Assembly: GCF_042658365.1 (NCBI RefSeq)
Contig: NZ_JBHSQC010000011.1
Origin: Carnobacterium_A antarcticum
Lineage (GTDB): Bacteria > Bacillota > Bacilli > Lactobacillales > Carnobacteriaceae
DNA: 64,000 nt
Direction: 5' to 3' (one strand)
The position numbers and the translations under genes are program-made. Shown piece after piece: positions 8,503 through 17,846 of the stretch. A model generated the notes under the pieces. It did no database searches, was not told where the DNA came from, and worked only from the letters and a program-made list of their open reading frames with translations. How positions within the stretch are numbered: the stretch's first letter is position 1; every line of letters starts with the position of its first letter.

Positions 8503-9207
8503 ATGTTTAAAAAGAAAACAAAAGAAACTAATGGCGAACGCCCTAGTTTAATTACGTTAACCAGACCAAGTTCGGTTATTGCAGAACAATTCAGAACCAT
8601 TCGTACTAATATTCAATTTTCGATGATAGACCAAGATTTGAAAACGGTTGTGGTTACTTCTGCTGGACCGGGTGCTGGTAAGTCCACTATTTCTGCCAAC
8701 TTAGCGGTAACATTTGCTTCCCAAGGGAAAAAAGTGTTATTGGTCGATGCGGATATGCGCAAACCAACTGTTCATAAAACGTTCCGTTTGCCTAATCATG
8801 ATGGCTTAACAACCTTATTAACAGAAAAAGACGTAAACATAAGCGACATTGCACATCGAGCTCCAACTGAAGGGTTATTTATTATCACGAGCGGTGTTAT
8901 TCCGCCAAATCCTTCTGAGCTATTAGCTTCCAAACGAATGGATAAATTAATGAATGAACTAGACCAAATTTTTGATTTGATTATCTTTGATATGCCACCT
9001 GTAGTAGCAGTAACAGATGCTCAAGTGATGGCTAGTAAAGTAGACGGTACTATTTTTGTGATTCCTAAAGGGTTGACCAATAAAGATATGGTATTAAAAT
9101 CAAAAGACTTATTAGATAAAGTACATGCCAACGTGATTGGTGCGATTTTTAATCGTGTAGAAATGTCTGGCGATAACTATTATTATTACTATGGAGAGAA
9201 GGAGTAA
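8503..9207 (+). CDS. cpsD: CpsD/CapB family tyrosine-protein autokinase
   Basis: This bacterial tyrosine kinase (BY-kinase) controls capsule assembly by cycles of autophosphorylation with CpsC and the phosphatase CpsB. The 234-residue protein carries Walker A GPGAGKST at residues 55-62, the Walker A' motif VLLVDADMRKP, Walker B LIIFDMPPV, and a C-terminal cluster of five tyrosines in NYYYYYGEKE, the autophosphorylation tail. I chose ATG 8503 with AAGAGGTG upstream; the GTG at 8494 overlaps that site. Confidence 0.95.
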   Translation: MFKKKTKETNGERPSLITLTRPSSVIAEQFRTIRTNIQFSMIDQDLKTVVVTSAGPGAGKSTISANLAVTFASQGKKVLLVDADMRKPTVHKTFRLPNHDGLTTLLTEKDVNISDIAHRAPTEGLFIITSGVIPPNPSELLASKRMDKLMNELDQIFDLIIFDMPPVVAVTDAQVMASKVDGTIFVIPKGLTNKDMVLKSKDLLDKVHANVIGAIFNRVEMSGDNYYYYYGEKE

Positions 9208-9212
9208 ATCAG

Positions 9213-9980
9213 ATGATTGATTTGCATTGTCATATTTTACCCGGCATCGACGATGGTGCAAAAACAATGGATGATTCTTTAGCAATGGCTCATGCAGCTG
9301 TTGCTGAGGGAATTACTCACATTCTAGCAACGCCACACTATAAAAATGGGCGTTGGGATAATGAAAAAATCGATATACTAAGAGATGTAGAAAACCTTCA
9401 AAATGAATTAAACAATCGTGATATTCCGCTAACTGTTTTTCCCGGACAAGAAGTTCGCATTATAGGAGAGTTAATTGAAGATATTCAAAGAAATAAAATT
9501 CAGTTTATTGATGAAACTAACCAATACTTATTGATTGAGTTCCCGACAGCGACAATCCCCGCCTTTACGGACTCTTTATTTTTTAGTTTGCAAACAAAAG
9601 GCATTACTCCAATCATTGTCCATCCAGAACGCAACCACGCCATTTTAAATGATTCAAATAAATTATTAACTCTTATTGAAAAAGGAGCATTAGCTCAATT
9701 AACTGCTGGAAGTTATGTTGGAACTTTTGGGAAAAAAACCCAAAAACTTAGTAAGCAGTTGATTGAAGCCGGTTTAGTGCATTTTATTGCTTCTGACGCT
9801 CATAATGTCCAATCAAGAACTTTCCATTTGAAAGAAGCTTATGAAAAGCTTGAGAAAGAATTTGATAAGAAAAAAGTTCAACAATTTAAACAAACCACAA
9901 AAGATTTAATCAATGGAGAAATCATTGTCACAAATCCGCCTAAAGAGGTCAAGACCTCTAAATTCTTAGGATTATTTTAA
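9213..9980 (+). CDS. cpsB: CpsB/CapC family tyrosine-protein phosphatase (PHP fold)
   Basis: This manganese-dependent PHP-domain phosphatase removes phosphate from the CpsD tyrosine tail. The 255-residue protein begins with the metal-binding MIDLHCHILPGIDDGAK (His and Asp ligands), then ATPHYKNGRW, GQEVRI, HPERN and a late ASDAHN motif, matching the family throughout. It follows the kinase by five bases, the common cpsC-cpsD-cpsB order of lactic acid bacteria. Confidence 0.93.
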   Translation: MIDLHCHILPGIDDGAKTMDDSLAMAHAAVAEGITHILATPHYKNGRWDNEKIDILRDVENLQNELNNRDIPLTVFPGQEVRIIGELIEDIQRNKIQFIDETNQYLLIEFPTATIPAFTDSLFFSLQTKGITPIIVHPERNHAILNDSNKLLTLIEKGALAQLTAGSYVGTFGKKTQKLSKQLIEAGLVHFIASDAHNVQSRTFHLKEAYEKLEKEFDKKKVQQFKQTTKDLINGEIIVTNPPKEVKTSKFLGLF

Positions 9981-10000
9981 AAGGAGGAGTGAAACTTAAA

Positions 10001-11887
10001 ATGAGTAGAAAATTCAAAAAAATTATATTAATTGGGTACGATAGTTTTGCCATTATTGTTTCAAGCATTTTCGCGTACATCTTTTTAGATCCCTATATTG
10101 GGTTACCAGTAAGCTCATTTCTCTTGACTGTTGGAATGAGTTTAGTTCTTTATTTGATTTTAGCAGCGTATTTCAAGTTGTTTTCAAAAATCAATCGATA
10201 TACCAGTATTCGTGAAGCGGTGGCGATTGTCGCTTGTATTACTGTAGCATTTTTTCTTGCTGCATTGTTTTCGGTAGCGTTGATGCAGGTAGTGAGTTTT
10301 CGATTTGTTTTATTAACGTACATATTCTCACTCGCTGGGATTGCAGGAAGCCGAGTCTTGTGGCGGATTTATAATGAACACCATTACCGCAAAATACATG
10401 GGCGTTCAATTGAAAAACAAAAACGCACGTTGATTGTCGGAGCCGGGAATGGTGGAAGTGTATTTATTCGTAGTTTAAAACGCAATATTAGTGATGTGAA
10501 AGTAATCGGTATTGTTGACGATGATGGGTCAAAACAAAAAATGTTACTGTATGATATTCCTGTTTTGGGGCAAATTGAAGATATCCCCGAATTAGTTAAA
10601 AAACAGCAAATCGAACAAATTACGATTGCTATTCCTTCACTAGCACCCAGTGAGTATGAGCGTATTTTAGATTTATGCAATGAAGCAGACGTTGAAGTTA
10701 ATCAGATGCCATCGATTGAAGATGTATTGGAAGGAAAACTATCAGTTAGTCAATTTAGAGAAATTGATGTGGTAGATTTATTGGGACGTGACGAAGTACA
10801 GTTGGATATGCAACAGATTTCGACCAAACTAACTGGTAAAACCATATTAGTCAGTGGAGCAGGCGGCTCGATCGGTTCAGAAATTTGCCGTCAAATCGCC
10901 AAATTTTCACCAGCTAAATTAATATTATTAGGGCATGGAGAAAATTCTATTTATCTGATTGATAAAGAACTAAGCAATCTTTATAGAAATAAAATTGAAA
11001 TCACTCCAGTAATTGCAGATATTCAAGACCGCGAACGCATTTTCCAAGTGATGGAAGAGCATAAACCAGATCGTGTTTATCATGCAGCAGCACATAAACA
11101 TGTGCCGATGATGGAATATAATCCACGAGAAGCGGTTAAAAACAACATTTATGGTACGAAAAATATGGCTGAAGCAGCTAAAGCCGCTAATGTTGGTAGT
11201 TTTGTGATGATTTCAACCGATAAGGCGGTTAATCCTCCCAATGTCATGGGAGCTACTAAACGAGTAGCTGAAATGATCGTTACTGGTTTAAACGAACCAG
11301 GAAAAACAAAGTTTGCCGCAGTTCGTTTTGGAAATGTTTTAGGTAGTCGTGGAAGCGTCGTACCGTTATTTAAAGAACAAATTAGAAACGGTGGTCCAGT
11401 CACGGTCACGGATTTTCGCATGACTCGTTACTTTATGACGATACCAGAGGCTAGTCGACTGGTGATTCAAGCAGGAGCACTGGCGCAAGGTGGAGAAATA
11501 TTTATTTTGGATATGGGAGAACCTGTTAAAATCTACGATTTAGCTAAGAAAGTTGTTAAGCTAAGTGGTTTTACTGAAATTGAAATTCAAATTAGTGAGA
11601 CTGGCATTCGCCCAGGTGAGAAGTTATATGAAGAATTGCTTGTAGACAGTGAACAAACCGACCAGCAAGTCTATGAAAAAATATTTGTTGGAAAAGTAAC
11701 CGATATTTCCTTAGCTAACGTTATGGAATTCGTTCATACATTAGAAGAATGCAGTAGTAAAGAACTGAAAGAGCGCTTGATTGGATTTGCAAACAAAGAA
11801 GCAAAAAATGCTGTTGTTCCTACTATCCAAGAAGAAGAGAAAGGAGTTTATGCTGATGTACCAGAAAGTGTTCAAACGAGTTATTGA
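10001..11887 (+). CDS. Membrane UDP-GlcNAc 4,6-dehydratase (PglF/WbpM/CapD type)
   Basis: The 628-residue protein has four N-terminal membrane helices (about residues 8-30, 40-58, 70-95 and 100-118), a CoA-binding-like Rossmann domain beginning LIVGAGNGG near residue 140, and a C-terminal SDR domain. The SDR part shows GAGGSIGSEICRQ, the HAAAHKHVPMME block and STDKAVNPPNVMGATKRVAE, in which Met replaces the usual catalytic Tyr, typical of this family. Members turn UDP-GlcNAc into UDP-4-keto-6-deoxy-GlcNAc. I chose ATG 10001 after AAGGAGGAG; GTG 9989 lies inside that site. The next two genes (initiating transferase, reductase) overlap, suggesting one pathway to QuiNAc or FucNAc as first sugar. 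Confidence 0.88.
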   Translation: MSRKFKKIILIGYDSFAIIVSSIFAYIFLDPYIGLPVSSFLLTVGMSLVLYLILAAYFKLFSKINRYTSIREAVAIVACITVAFFLAALFSVALMQVVSFRFVLLTYIFSLAGIAGSRVLWRIYNEHHYRKIHGRSIEKQKRTLIVGAGNGGSVFIRSLKRNISDVKVIGIVDDDGSKQKMLLYDIPVLGQIEDIPELVKKQQIEQITIAIPSLAPSEYERILDLCNEADVEVNQMPSIEDVLEGKLSVSQFREIDVVDLLGRDEVQLDMQQISTKLTGKTILVSGAGGSIGSEICRQIAKFSPAKLILLGHGENSIYLIDKELSNLYRNKIEITPVIADIQDRERIFQVMEEHKPDRVYHAAAHKHVPMMEYNPREAVKNNIYGTKNMAEAAKAANVGSFVMISTDKAVNPPNVMGATKRVAEMIVTGLNEPGKTKFAAVRFGNVLGSRGSVVPLFKEQIRNGGPVTVTDFRMTRYFMTIPEASRLVIQAGALAQGGEIFILDMGEPVKIYDLAKKVVKLSGFTEIEIQISETGIRPGEKLYEELLVDSEQTDQQVYEKIFVGKVTDISLANVMEFVHTLEECSSKELKERLIGFANKEAKNAVVPTIQEEEKGVYADVPESVQTSY

Positions 11888-12479
11888 TGTCGTATTGGCA
11901 CTACTCGGTCTAATCATTTTATCTCCTGTATTTTTACTCATTATTATAGCGATTAAAGTAGATTCAAAAGGATTAATTCTCTTTAAACAGAAAAGAGTTG
12001 GAAAGGATAAAAAGCTGTTTGATATCTATAAATTCAGAACAATGAAAGTAGACACACCTGATGATGCGCCAACTCATTTATTGAAGAATCCTGATTTTTT
12101 TATTACGAGAGTTGGAAAATATTTAAGGAAGACCAGCTTAGATGAGTTGCCGCAATTGATCAATATTCTAAAAGGTGAGATGAGTATTATTGGCCCAAGA
12201 CCGGCTCTGTGGAATCAGTATGATTTAATAGAAGAAAGAGATATCTATTACGCTAATAACATTTATCCTGGATTAACAGGCTGGGCTCAAATTAATGGTC
12301 GGGATGAACTGCCTATCCAAAAGAAAGCGGCATTAGATGGAGAATACATAAAAAATATGAGTTTTCTATTTGACGTAAAATGTTTTATTGGCACGATTAT
12401 AAGTGTCGTAAATTATGATGGAGTTGTTGAAGGTGGAACAGGGTCACTGAAGAATCGCGAGGCAATGAAAAATGACTAA
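11856..12479 (+). CDS. Undecaprenyl-phosphate sugar-phosphate transferase (initiating)
   Basis: This is a short-form polyprenyl-phosphate hexose-1-phosphate transferase of 207 residues that starts capsule repeat assembly on undecaprenyl phosphate at the membrane. One N-terminal re-entrant helix is at about residues 12-35. Conserved blocks are RVGKDKKLFDIYKFRTMK, LRKTSLDELPQLINILKG, MSIIGPRPAL and YPGLTGWAQINGRD. The start ATG 11856 is nine bases after AAGGAG and overlaps the dehydratase gene by 32 bp; upstream starts lack a ribosome site. The flanking dehydratase and reductase suggest a 6-deoxy-HexNAc-1-phosphate donor, which is inference. Confidence 0.9.
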   Translation: MYQKVFKRVIDVVLALLGLIILSPVFLLIIIAIKVDSKGLILFKQKRVGKDKKLFDIYKFRTMKVDTPDDAPTHLLKNPDFFITRVGKYLRKTSLDELPQLINILKGEMSIIGPRPALWNQYDLIEERDIYYANNIYPGLTGWAQINGRDELPIQKKAALDGEYIKNMSFLFDVKCFIGTIISVVNYDGVVEGGTGSLKNREAMKND

Positions 12480-13338
12480 AAAAATATTAATAACAGGTGA
12501 AAATAGTTATGTTGGAAATCAATTAGCAAATTGGTTAAATAAAGAACCTGAAAAATATGAAGTTGTGAAAAAATCTGTACGAGATACCAAATGGAAAAAA
12601 ATAGACTTTTCGATCTTTGATGTGGTTGTTCATGTTGCTGGAATTGCCCATCAAGACACAAAAGCAGATCAAGAAGATTTATATTACAAAATCAATACAA
12701 ACTTAACGATTGAATTGGCAACTAAGGCTAAAGCTGAAGGTGCCAAACAATTTATTTTCATGAGTAGTATGATTGTTTATGGTGCAAGCAGTAGAATTGG
12801 CGAATCAAAAGTAATCACAAGAGAAACGATACCTGAACCGATTAATTTTTACGGCAACAGCAAACTGCTAGCAGAAAAAGGAATACTCCCTTTACAATCC
12901 GAAAATTTTAATGTGGTTGCCTTACGACCGCCGATGATTTATGGAAAAGGATCAAAAGGGAACTATCCTTTATTAGCTAAATTTTCAAAAGTTTCACCTG
13001 TTTTTCCAGACATTGAGAATCAACGGAGCATGTTACATATTGATAATTTAACAGAATTTATTCGACTAATGATTGATAATGAAGAAAAAGGGACATACTT
13101 TCCTCAAAACGAAGAATATGTAAAAACAGCAGAAATGGTTCGGTTAATTGCAGAAGGAAATGGAAAAAGAATGAAACTTATTAGATTATTTAATTCAGTT
13201 TTATATAGTTTAGGTAAAAAATCGAATTTAATTAATAAGGTTTTTGGAAATTTTATATATGATTTGGAAATATCAGAGTATAAAGAAAAGTATAGAATCA
13301 GAAGCCTGAATGAATCAATAAGAGTTACGGAAAAATAG
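12472..13338 (+). CDS. NAD-dependent epimerase/dehydratase family protein, probable UDP-4-keto-sugar reductase
   Basis: The 288-residue SDR protein has the glycine motif TGENSYVGNQL at residues 7-17, the strand MSSMIVYGAS and the catalytic pair in FYGNSKLLAEKG (Tyr-x3-Lys). Its frame overlaps the transferase gene by eight bases. In other bacteria a reductase of this general type (WbpV/WreQ, and Preq in Bacillus cereus) reduces UDP-4-keto-6-deoxy-GlcNAc to UDP-QuiNAc, and the partner dehydratase is present here. A 4-epimerase or FucNAc-forming role is not excluded. The C-terminal 60 residues are AT-rich and poorly conserved by eye. Confidence 0.75.
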   Translation: MTKKILITGENSYVGNQLANWLNKEPEKYEVVKKSVRDTKWKKIDFSIFDVVVHVAGIAHQDTKADQEDLYYKINTNLTIELATKAKAEGAKQFIFMSSMIVYGASSRIGESKVITRETIPEPINFYGNSKLLAEKGILPLQSENFNVVALRPPMIYGKGSKGNYPLLAKFSKVSPVFPDIENQRSMLHIDNLTEFIRLMIDNEEKGTYFPQNEEYVKTAEMVRLIAEGNGKRMKLIRLFNSVLYSLGKKSNLINKVFGNFIYDLEISEYKEKYRIRSLNESIRVTEK

Positions 13339-13349
13339 GGGGAATTTGG

Positions 13350-14594
13350 ATGAAAAAACATATTTTAGTTATTTCTCAATACTTTTTTCCTGAACAATTT
13401 CGTATTAATGATATGTGCGAAGACTGGATATCACGTGGGTATAAGGTTACTGTAGTAACGGGAATACCTAATTATCCAAGCGGTAAATTTTTTAATGGTT
13501 ATGGATTATTCACTAAAAATAGAGAAAACTATAAAGGAATAGAAATTGTTCGTTTGCCTATTGTACCTAGAGGAAATAACTCTATTATGTTAGTTTTAAA
13601 TTATTTTTCTTTTGTAATTTCTGGCTTTTTTTGGCAATTATTCACGAAAGTTGAAGCAGACCAAGTATTTATATTCGAAGTCTCTCCTATGACGCAGGCT
13701 TTACCTGGCGTATGGTATGCTAAAAAACATCGACTACCTTGTTTCTTATATGTACAAGACTTATGGCCGGAAAATGTTGAAATTATTACTGGTATAAAAA
13801 ACCAAACGATTATTAGCTCTATTGGTAAAATGGTTGATTATATTTACAAAAATTGTACAAAGATATTTACTACATCACAAAGTTTTAAAAAATCAATAAA
13901 CGAACGTCAAGTTCCTATTGAAAAAATTGAATATTGGCCTCAATATGCAGAAGAATTTTATCAACCCTTGAAGGCTAAAGAAACGACTAAAAATTCAAAA
14001 AAAGAAAGATTTAATATTATATTTGCGGGAAATATAGGACATGCTCAAGGCTTAGATATCTTACCGAAGACTGCTAAAATCTTGAAGCAAGAAGTCAGTG
14101 AAAATAAAATTCATTTTAACATTATTGGAAGCGGAAGGTATAAAGAGACGCTTATTAAAACTGTGGATAATTATGGTGTAAGGGATATGTTTAATTTTAT
14201 AGATAAACAACCTGCAGAGAAAATACCAGAGTTTATGGCAGATAATGATGCAGCATTTATTTGTTTAACAAGCAGTCCATTATTTAAAATGACCATACCT
14301 GCAAAATTACAGTCTTATATGGCCTGTGGAATTGCCATTATTGCTTCTGCTGGAGGAGAGACTAGTGAAATTATAGAAGAAGCGCATGCAGGTTTAACGG
14401 CTCCTCCAGGCGATGAAGAAAAACTTGCTGAAATTATTTTAACTATGGCAAACAAAACTGAGAATGAAGTCTTAGGATTAGGCAAAAACGCTAAAAAATA
14501 TTCTGATTTCCATTTTAATAAAACCATCTTAATGAATCAAATGGAAAAAAAATTTGATAATTGTGAAGAATCGGAGGAATCATATAATGTTTAA
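13350..14594 (+). CDS. WbuB-like glycosyltransferase family 4 protein (candidate L-FucNAc transferase)
   Basis: The 414-residue GT4 protein begins HILVISQYFFPEQFRINDMCEDW and continues with VVTGIPNYPSGKFFNGYG, the hallmark of the WbuB group. WbuB adds L-FucNAc in E. coli O26 and related polymers. The C-terminal donor half has IIFAGNIGHAQGLDIL and the ACGIAIIASAGGETSEIIEEAHAG segment. GGGGAA precedes the ATG. The next three genes make UDP-L-FucNAc, which strongly fits a role as the L-FucNAc transferase. Specificity is inferred from context. Confidence 0.82.
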   Translation: MKKHILVISQYFFPEQFRINDMCEDWISRGYKVTVVTGIPNYPSGKFFNGYGLFTKNRENYKGIEIVRLPIVPRGNNSIMLVLNYFSFVISGFFWQLFTKVEADQVFIFEVSPMTQALPGVWYAKKHRLPCFLYVQDLWPENVEIITGIKNQTIISSIGKMVDYIYKNCTKIFTTSQSFKKSINERQVPIEKIEYWPQYAEEFYQPLKAKETTKNSKKERFNIIFAGNIGHAQGLDILPKTAKILKQEVSENKIHFNIIGSGRYKETLIKTVDNYGVRDMFNFIDKQPAEKIPEFMADNDAAFICLTSSPLFKMTIPAKLQSYMACGIAIIASAGGETSEIIEEAHAGLTAPPGDEEKLAEIILTMANKTENEVLGLGKNAKKYSDFHFNKTILMNQMEKKFDNCEESEESYNV

Positions 14595-15633
14595 AGACAA
14601 GACTTTGTTAATCACCGGCGGTACTGGATCGTTTGGCAACGCGGTATTAAAAAGATTTCTTGATAGTGAGATTAAGGAAATTCGTATTTTTTCAAGAGAT
14701 GAAAAAAAACAAGATGATATGCGTAAAAAATACAATAATCCAAAAATTAAATTTTTTATTGGGGACGTACGAGATACTAATAGTGTTCGAAATGCTATGT
14801 ACAACGTGGATTATGTATTTCATTCTGCAGCATTGAAGCAAGTCCCTTCATGCGAATTTTTCCCAATGGAAGCTGTTAAAACTAATGTTATTGGCACAGA
14901 TAATGTTCTAAATGCTGCTATTGAAGCAAAGGTAAAAAAAGTGATTTGTTTGTCTACAGATAAAGCGGCGTATCCTATTAATGCGATGGGAACATCAAAA
15001 GCAATGATGGAAAAAGTTTTTGTAGCTAAGTCTCGTAATGTTGACCCAGAGCAAACTTTAATATGTGGTACAAGATATGGAAATGTTATGGCTTCACGTG
15101 GTAGCGTTATTCCCTTATTCATTGAACAATTAAAAACGGGAAAACCATTGACAGTGACTGAAGGCAGCATGACTCGTTTTATGATGAGTTTAGAAGAAGC
15201 TGTTGATTTAGTTATCTTTGCTTTTCAAAATGCAGTACAAGGGGACATTATGGTCCAAAAAGCACCAGCAAGTACAATTGATACTCTAGTAGCAGCATTA
15301 CAAAACATATTTAATACTAATGTGCCTGTTGAAGTCATTGGAATTAGACATGGTGAAAAGATGTATGAGTCTTTGCTAACAAAAGAAGAAGCTGCACATG
15401 CCATTGACATGGGAGGATTTTATCGCGTTCCATCTGACAAAAGAGACTTAAATTATAGCAAATTTTTTGAAGAAGGAAATACAGAAGCTGTACATATTAA
15501 GGAATACAATTCTGATAATACCCAGCAACTTACAGTAGATGAACTGGTCGAAAAATTGGTGAAATTAGATTATATCCAAGATGAATTAGTTAAATGGGGG
15601 ATCTATAGTGAAAATACTAGTAACCGGAGCTAA
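14587..15633 (+). CDS. capE: UDP-GlcNAc 4,6-dehydratase/5-epimerase CapE
   Basis: CapE (FnlA) catalyses the first step of UDP-L-FucNAc synthesis: 4,6-dehydration and 5-inversion of UDP-GlcNAc. The 348-residue soluble SDR protein has GGTGSFGNAVL at the N-terminus, FHSAALKQVPSCEFFPMEA, STDKAAYPINAMGTSKAMMEKV with Met in place of the catalytic Tyr, and IRHGEKMYESLL near the C-terminus. Start ATG 14587 follows GGAGGA and overlaps the wbuB-like gene by eight bases; the frame opens earlier (14554) but without a ribosome site. CapF and CapG follow directly. Confidence 0.92.
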   Translation: MFKDKTLLITGGTGSFGNAVLKRFLDSEIKEIRIFSRDEKKQDDMRKKYNNPKIKFFIGDVRDTNSVRNAMYNVDYVFHSAALKQVPSCEFFPMEAVKTNVIGTDNVLNAAIEAKVKKVICLSTDKAAYPINAMGTSKAMMEKVFVAKSRNVDPEQTLICGTRYGNVMASRGSVIPLFIEQLKTGKPLTVTEGSMTRFMMSLEEAVDLVIFAFQNAVQGDIMVQKAPASTIDTLVAALQNIFNTNVPVEVIGIRHGEKMYESLLTKEEAAHAIDMGGFYRVPSDKRDLNYSKFFEEGNTEAVHIKEYNSDNTQQLTVDELVEKLVKLDYIQDELVKWGIYSENTSNRS

Positions 15634-16717
15634 AGGTTTCATTGGGAAAAATTTAGTAGCTGAATTAAACAATTTAGGGTATGAAGATATATTTCAGTTT
15701 AATAGAGATACGGACTGGGACTTGCTAGATAAATATACTAATGAATGTGATTTTGTATTTCATCTTGCTGGAGTAAATAGACCAAGAAAAGAAGAAGAGT
15801 TTATGGAAGGAAATGCTAATTTTACATCTCAACTACTTGAGCTTTTGAAAAAAAATAATAATAAAGCTCCTATTTTAATTACTTCCTCTATCCAAGCTGA
15901 ACAGGATAATCATTATGGAAAAAGCAAACGAGTTGGTGAAGAATTAGTGTCTAATCATGAGCAACAAACAGGAGCTAAAGTATATGTGTATCGATTACCA
16001 AACGTTTTTGGTAAATGGAGTAAGCCAAATTACAACACAGTAGTAGCAACATATTGTTACAATATTGCGAGGAATATGGACATACAAGTCAATGATCCAA
16101 ATGCACAATTAATACTTTGCTATATTGATGATGTAATAAAAGAGTTTACCTCTGTTTTAAGCAAACAAGTAGTTCGTGAAAATAAGTTTCATAGAATATC
16201 TAAAGAATACTATATTACGTTAGGAAACCTTGCCGAAACAATTAAAAGCTTTAAAGAAAGTCGCAACGACTTAATGGTTCCTGATATGGAAAATGAGTTG
16301 ATTAAAAAATTATACAGTACTTATTTAAGCTTTTTGCCAGAAAATGAATTCTCTTATAATTTAAAAATGAATATAGATCAACGAGGTTCCTTTACAGAGT
16401 TTATAAAGACACCAAATAGAGGGCAAGTTTCAATTAATGTTTCAAAACCCAATATTACTAAAGGAAACCACTGGCACCATACTAAAAACGAAAAATTCTT
16501 AGTGGTTAGTGGTAAGGGACAAATTCGTTTTAGAAATATTGATTCAGATGAAATCATTGAATATAACGTTACAGGAGAAAAATTAGAAGTAGTTGATATA
16601 CCTACTGGTTATACACATTCGATTGTTAATATTGGTGAAACTGATTTAGTGACTGTAATGTGGGCAAATGAATTGTTTGATAAAGATAATCCTGATACTT
16701 ATTATGTGGAGGTTTAA
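15608..16717 (+). CDS. capF: CapF bifunctional UDP-sugar reductase with cupin epimerase domain
   Basis: CapF (FnlB) performs the second step to UDP-L-FucNAc. The 369-residue protein has an N-terminal SDR domain (TGAKGFIGKNL at residues 6-16, then HYGKSKRVGEE with Tyr-x3-Lys) that reduces the 4-keto sugar. A C-terminal cupin (about residues 250-369) carries metal-binding histidines in GNHWHHTKNEKFLV and catalyses 3-epimerisation. This two-domain layout is diagnostic. It overlaps capE by 26 bases and is followed by capG after one base. Confidence 0.93.
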   Translation: MKILVTGAKGFIGKNLVAELNNLGYEDIFQFNRDTDWDLLDKYTNECDFVFHLAGVNRPRKEEEFMEGNANFTSQLLELLKKNNNKAPILITSSIQAEQDNHYGKSKRVGEELVSNHEQQTGAKVYVYRLPNVFGKWSKPNYNTVVATYCYNIARNMDIQVNDPNAQLILCYIDDVIKEFTSVLSKQVVRENKFHRISKEYYITLGNLAETIKSFKESRNDLMVPDMENELIKKLYSTYLSFLPENEFSYNLKMNIDQRGSFTEFIKTPNRGQVSINVSKPNITKGNHWHHTKNEKFLVVSGKGQIRFRNIDSDEIIEYNVTGEKLEVVDIPTGYTHSIVNIGETDLVTVMWANELFDKDNPDTYYVEV

Positions 16718-16718
16718 G

Positions 16719-17843
16719 ATGAAAAAATTAAAAGTAATGACTGTAGTGGGAACAAGACCTGAAATTATTCGTTTATCTGCAGTTATCAATAAACTAGAAG
16801 AATCAGAAGCGATTGAGCATGTTTTAGTGCATACAGGTCAGAATTATGATTATGAACTAAATGAGGTGTTTTTTGAAGATTTTCATTTGAGAAAACCCGA
16901 TTATTTTTTAAATGCTGCAACAGGAACAGCAGTGGAAACGATTGGGAATATTTTAATTAAAGTAGACCCAGTTATGGAAGAAATACAACCAGATGCCATT
17001 TTAGTTTTAGGCGATACAAACAGTTGTTTATGTGCTATTGCGGCAAAAAGAAGGCAGATACCTATCTTTCACATGGAAGCTGGAAACAGATGTTTTGATC
17101 AAAGAGTTCCAGAAGAAACTAACAGAAAAATTGTGGACCATACAGCAGATATTAACTTAACATACAGTGATATTGCACGAGAGTATTTGTTAGCAGAAGG
17201 ATTACCTGCTGATCGTATAATTAAAACAGGTAGTCCAATGTATGAAGTGCTAAATTCTAGAAAAGAAAGTATTGAAAATTCTAATATCTTAGAAAAATTA
17301 AATTTAAAAGAAAATGAATATTTTGTTGTTTCAGCTCATCGGGAAGAAAATATTAGCTCTGAAGAAAATTTTATGGATTTAGTTGATACCTTAAATGTAA
17401 TAGCAGAAAAATACAATTATCCTGTTATTGTTAGCACACATCCGAGAACTAAAAAAATGATTGAAGCAAAGAATGTAAGTTTTAATGATAATATTCGTTT
17501 AATAAAACCACTTGGTTTTAATGATTATAATAAACTTCAACTAGCTGCTAAAGCTGTTTTAAGTGATAGTGGAACAATTAGCGAAGAATCTTCTATACTT
17601 GGGTTTAAGGCAATAAATATACGTCAAGCGCATGAAAGACCGGAAGCCATGGAAGAAGCATCTGTTATGATGGTTGGTTTAAAGAAAGAAAGGATTTTGC
17701 AAGCTTTAAATATATTAGAAAATCAACAAATAAATACATTAAGAAAAGTAACGGATTATAGTATGCCTAATGTTTCAGAAAAAATATTAAGAATTATATT
17801 AAGTTATACAGACTACATAAACAGAGTCGTTTGGAGGAAATAA
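16719..17843 (+). CDS. capG: UDP-N-acetylglucosamine 2-epimerase family CapG
   Basis: CapG (FnlC) is the 2-epimerase finishing UDP-L-FucNAc. The 374-residue protein shows VVGTRPEIIRLSAVI, TGQNYDYELNEVFFEDF, LGDTNSCLCAIAA, the HMEAGNRCFDQRVPEETNRKI block, SAHREEN and SDSGTISEESSILG, all standard for the WecB family, with the FDQRVPEE variant typical of the FnlC/CapG branch. ATG 16719 follows GGAGG at good spacing; the frame opens at 16668 inside capF. Confidence 0.93.
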   Translation: MKKLKVMTVVGTRPEIIRLSAVINKLEESEAIEHVLVHTGQNYDYELNEVFFEDFHLRKPDYFLNAATGTAVETIGNILIKVDPVMEEIQPDAILVLGDTNSCLCAIAAKRRQIPIFHMEAGNRCFDQRVPEETNRKIVDHTADINLTYSDIAREYLLAEGLPADRIIKTGSPMYEVLNSRKESIENSNILEKLNLKENEYFVVSAHREENISSEENFMDLVDTLNVIAEKYNYPVIVSTHPRTKKMIEAKNVSFNDNIRLIKPLGFNDYNKLQLAAKAVLSDSGTISEESSILGFKAINIRQAHERPEAMEEASVMMVGLKKERILQALNILENQQINTLRKVTDYSMPNVSEKILRIILSYTDYINRVVWRK

Positions 17844-17846
17844 CTG

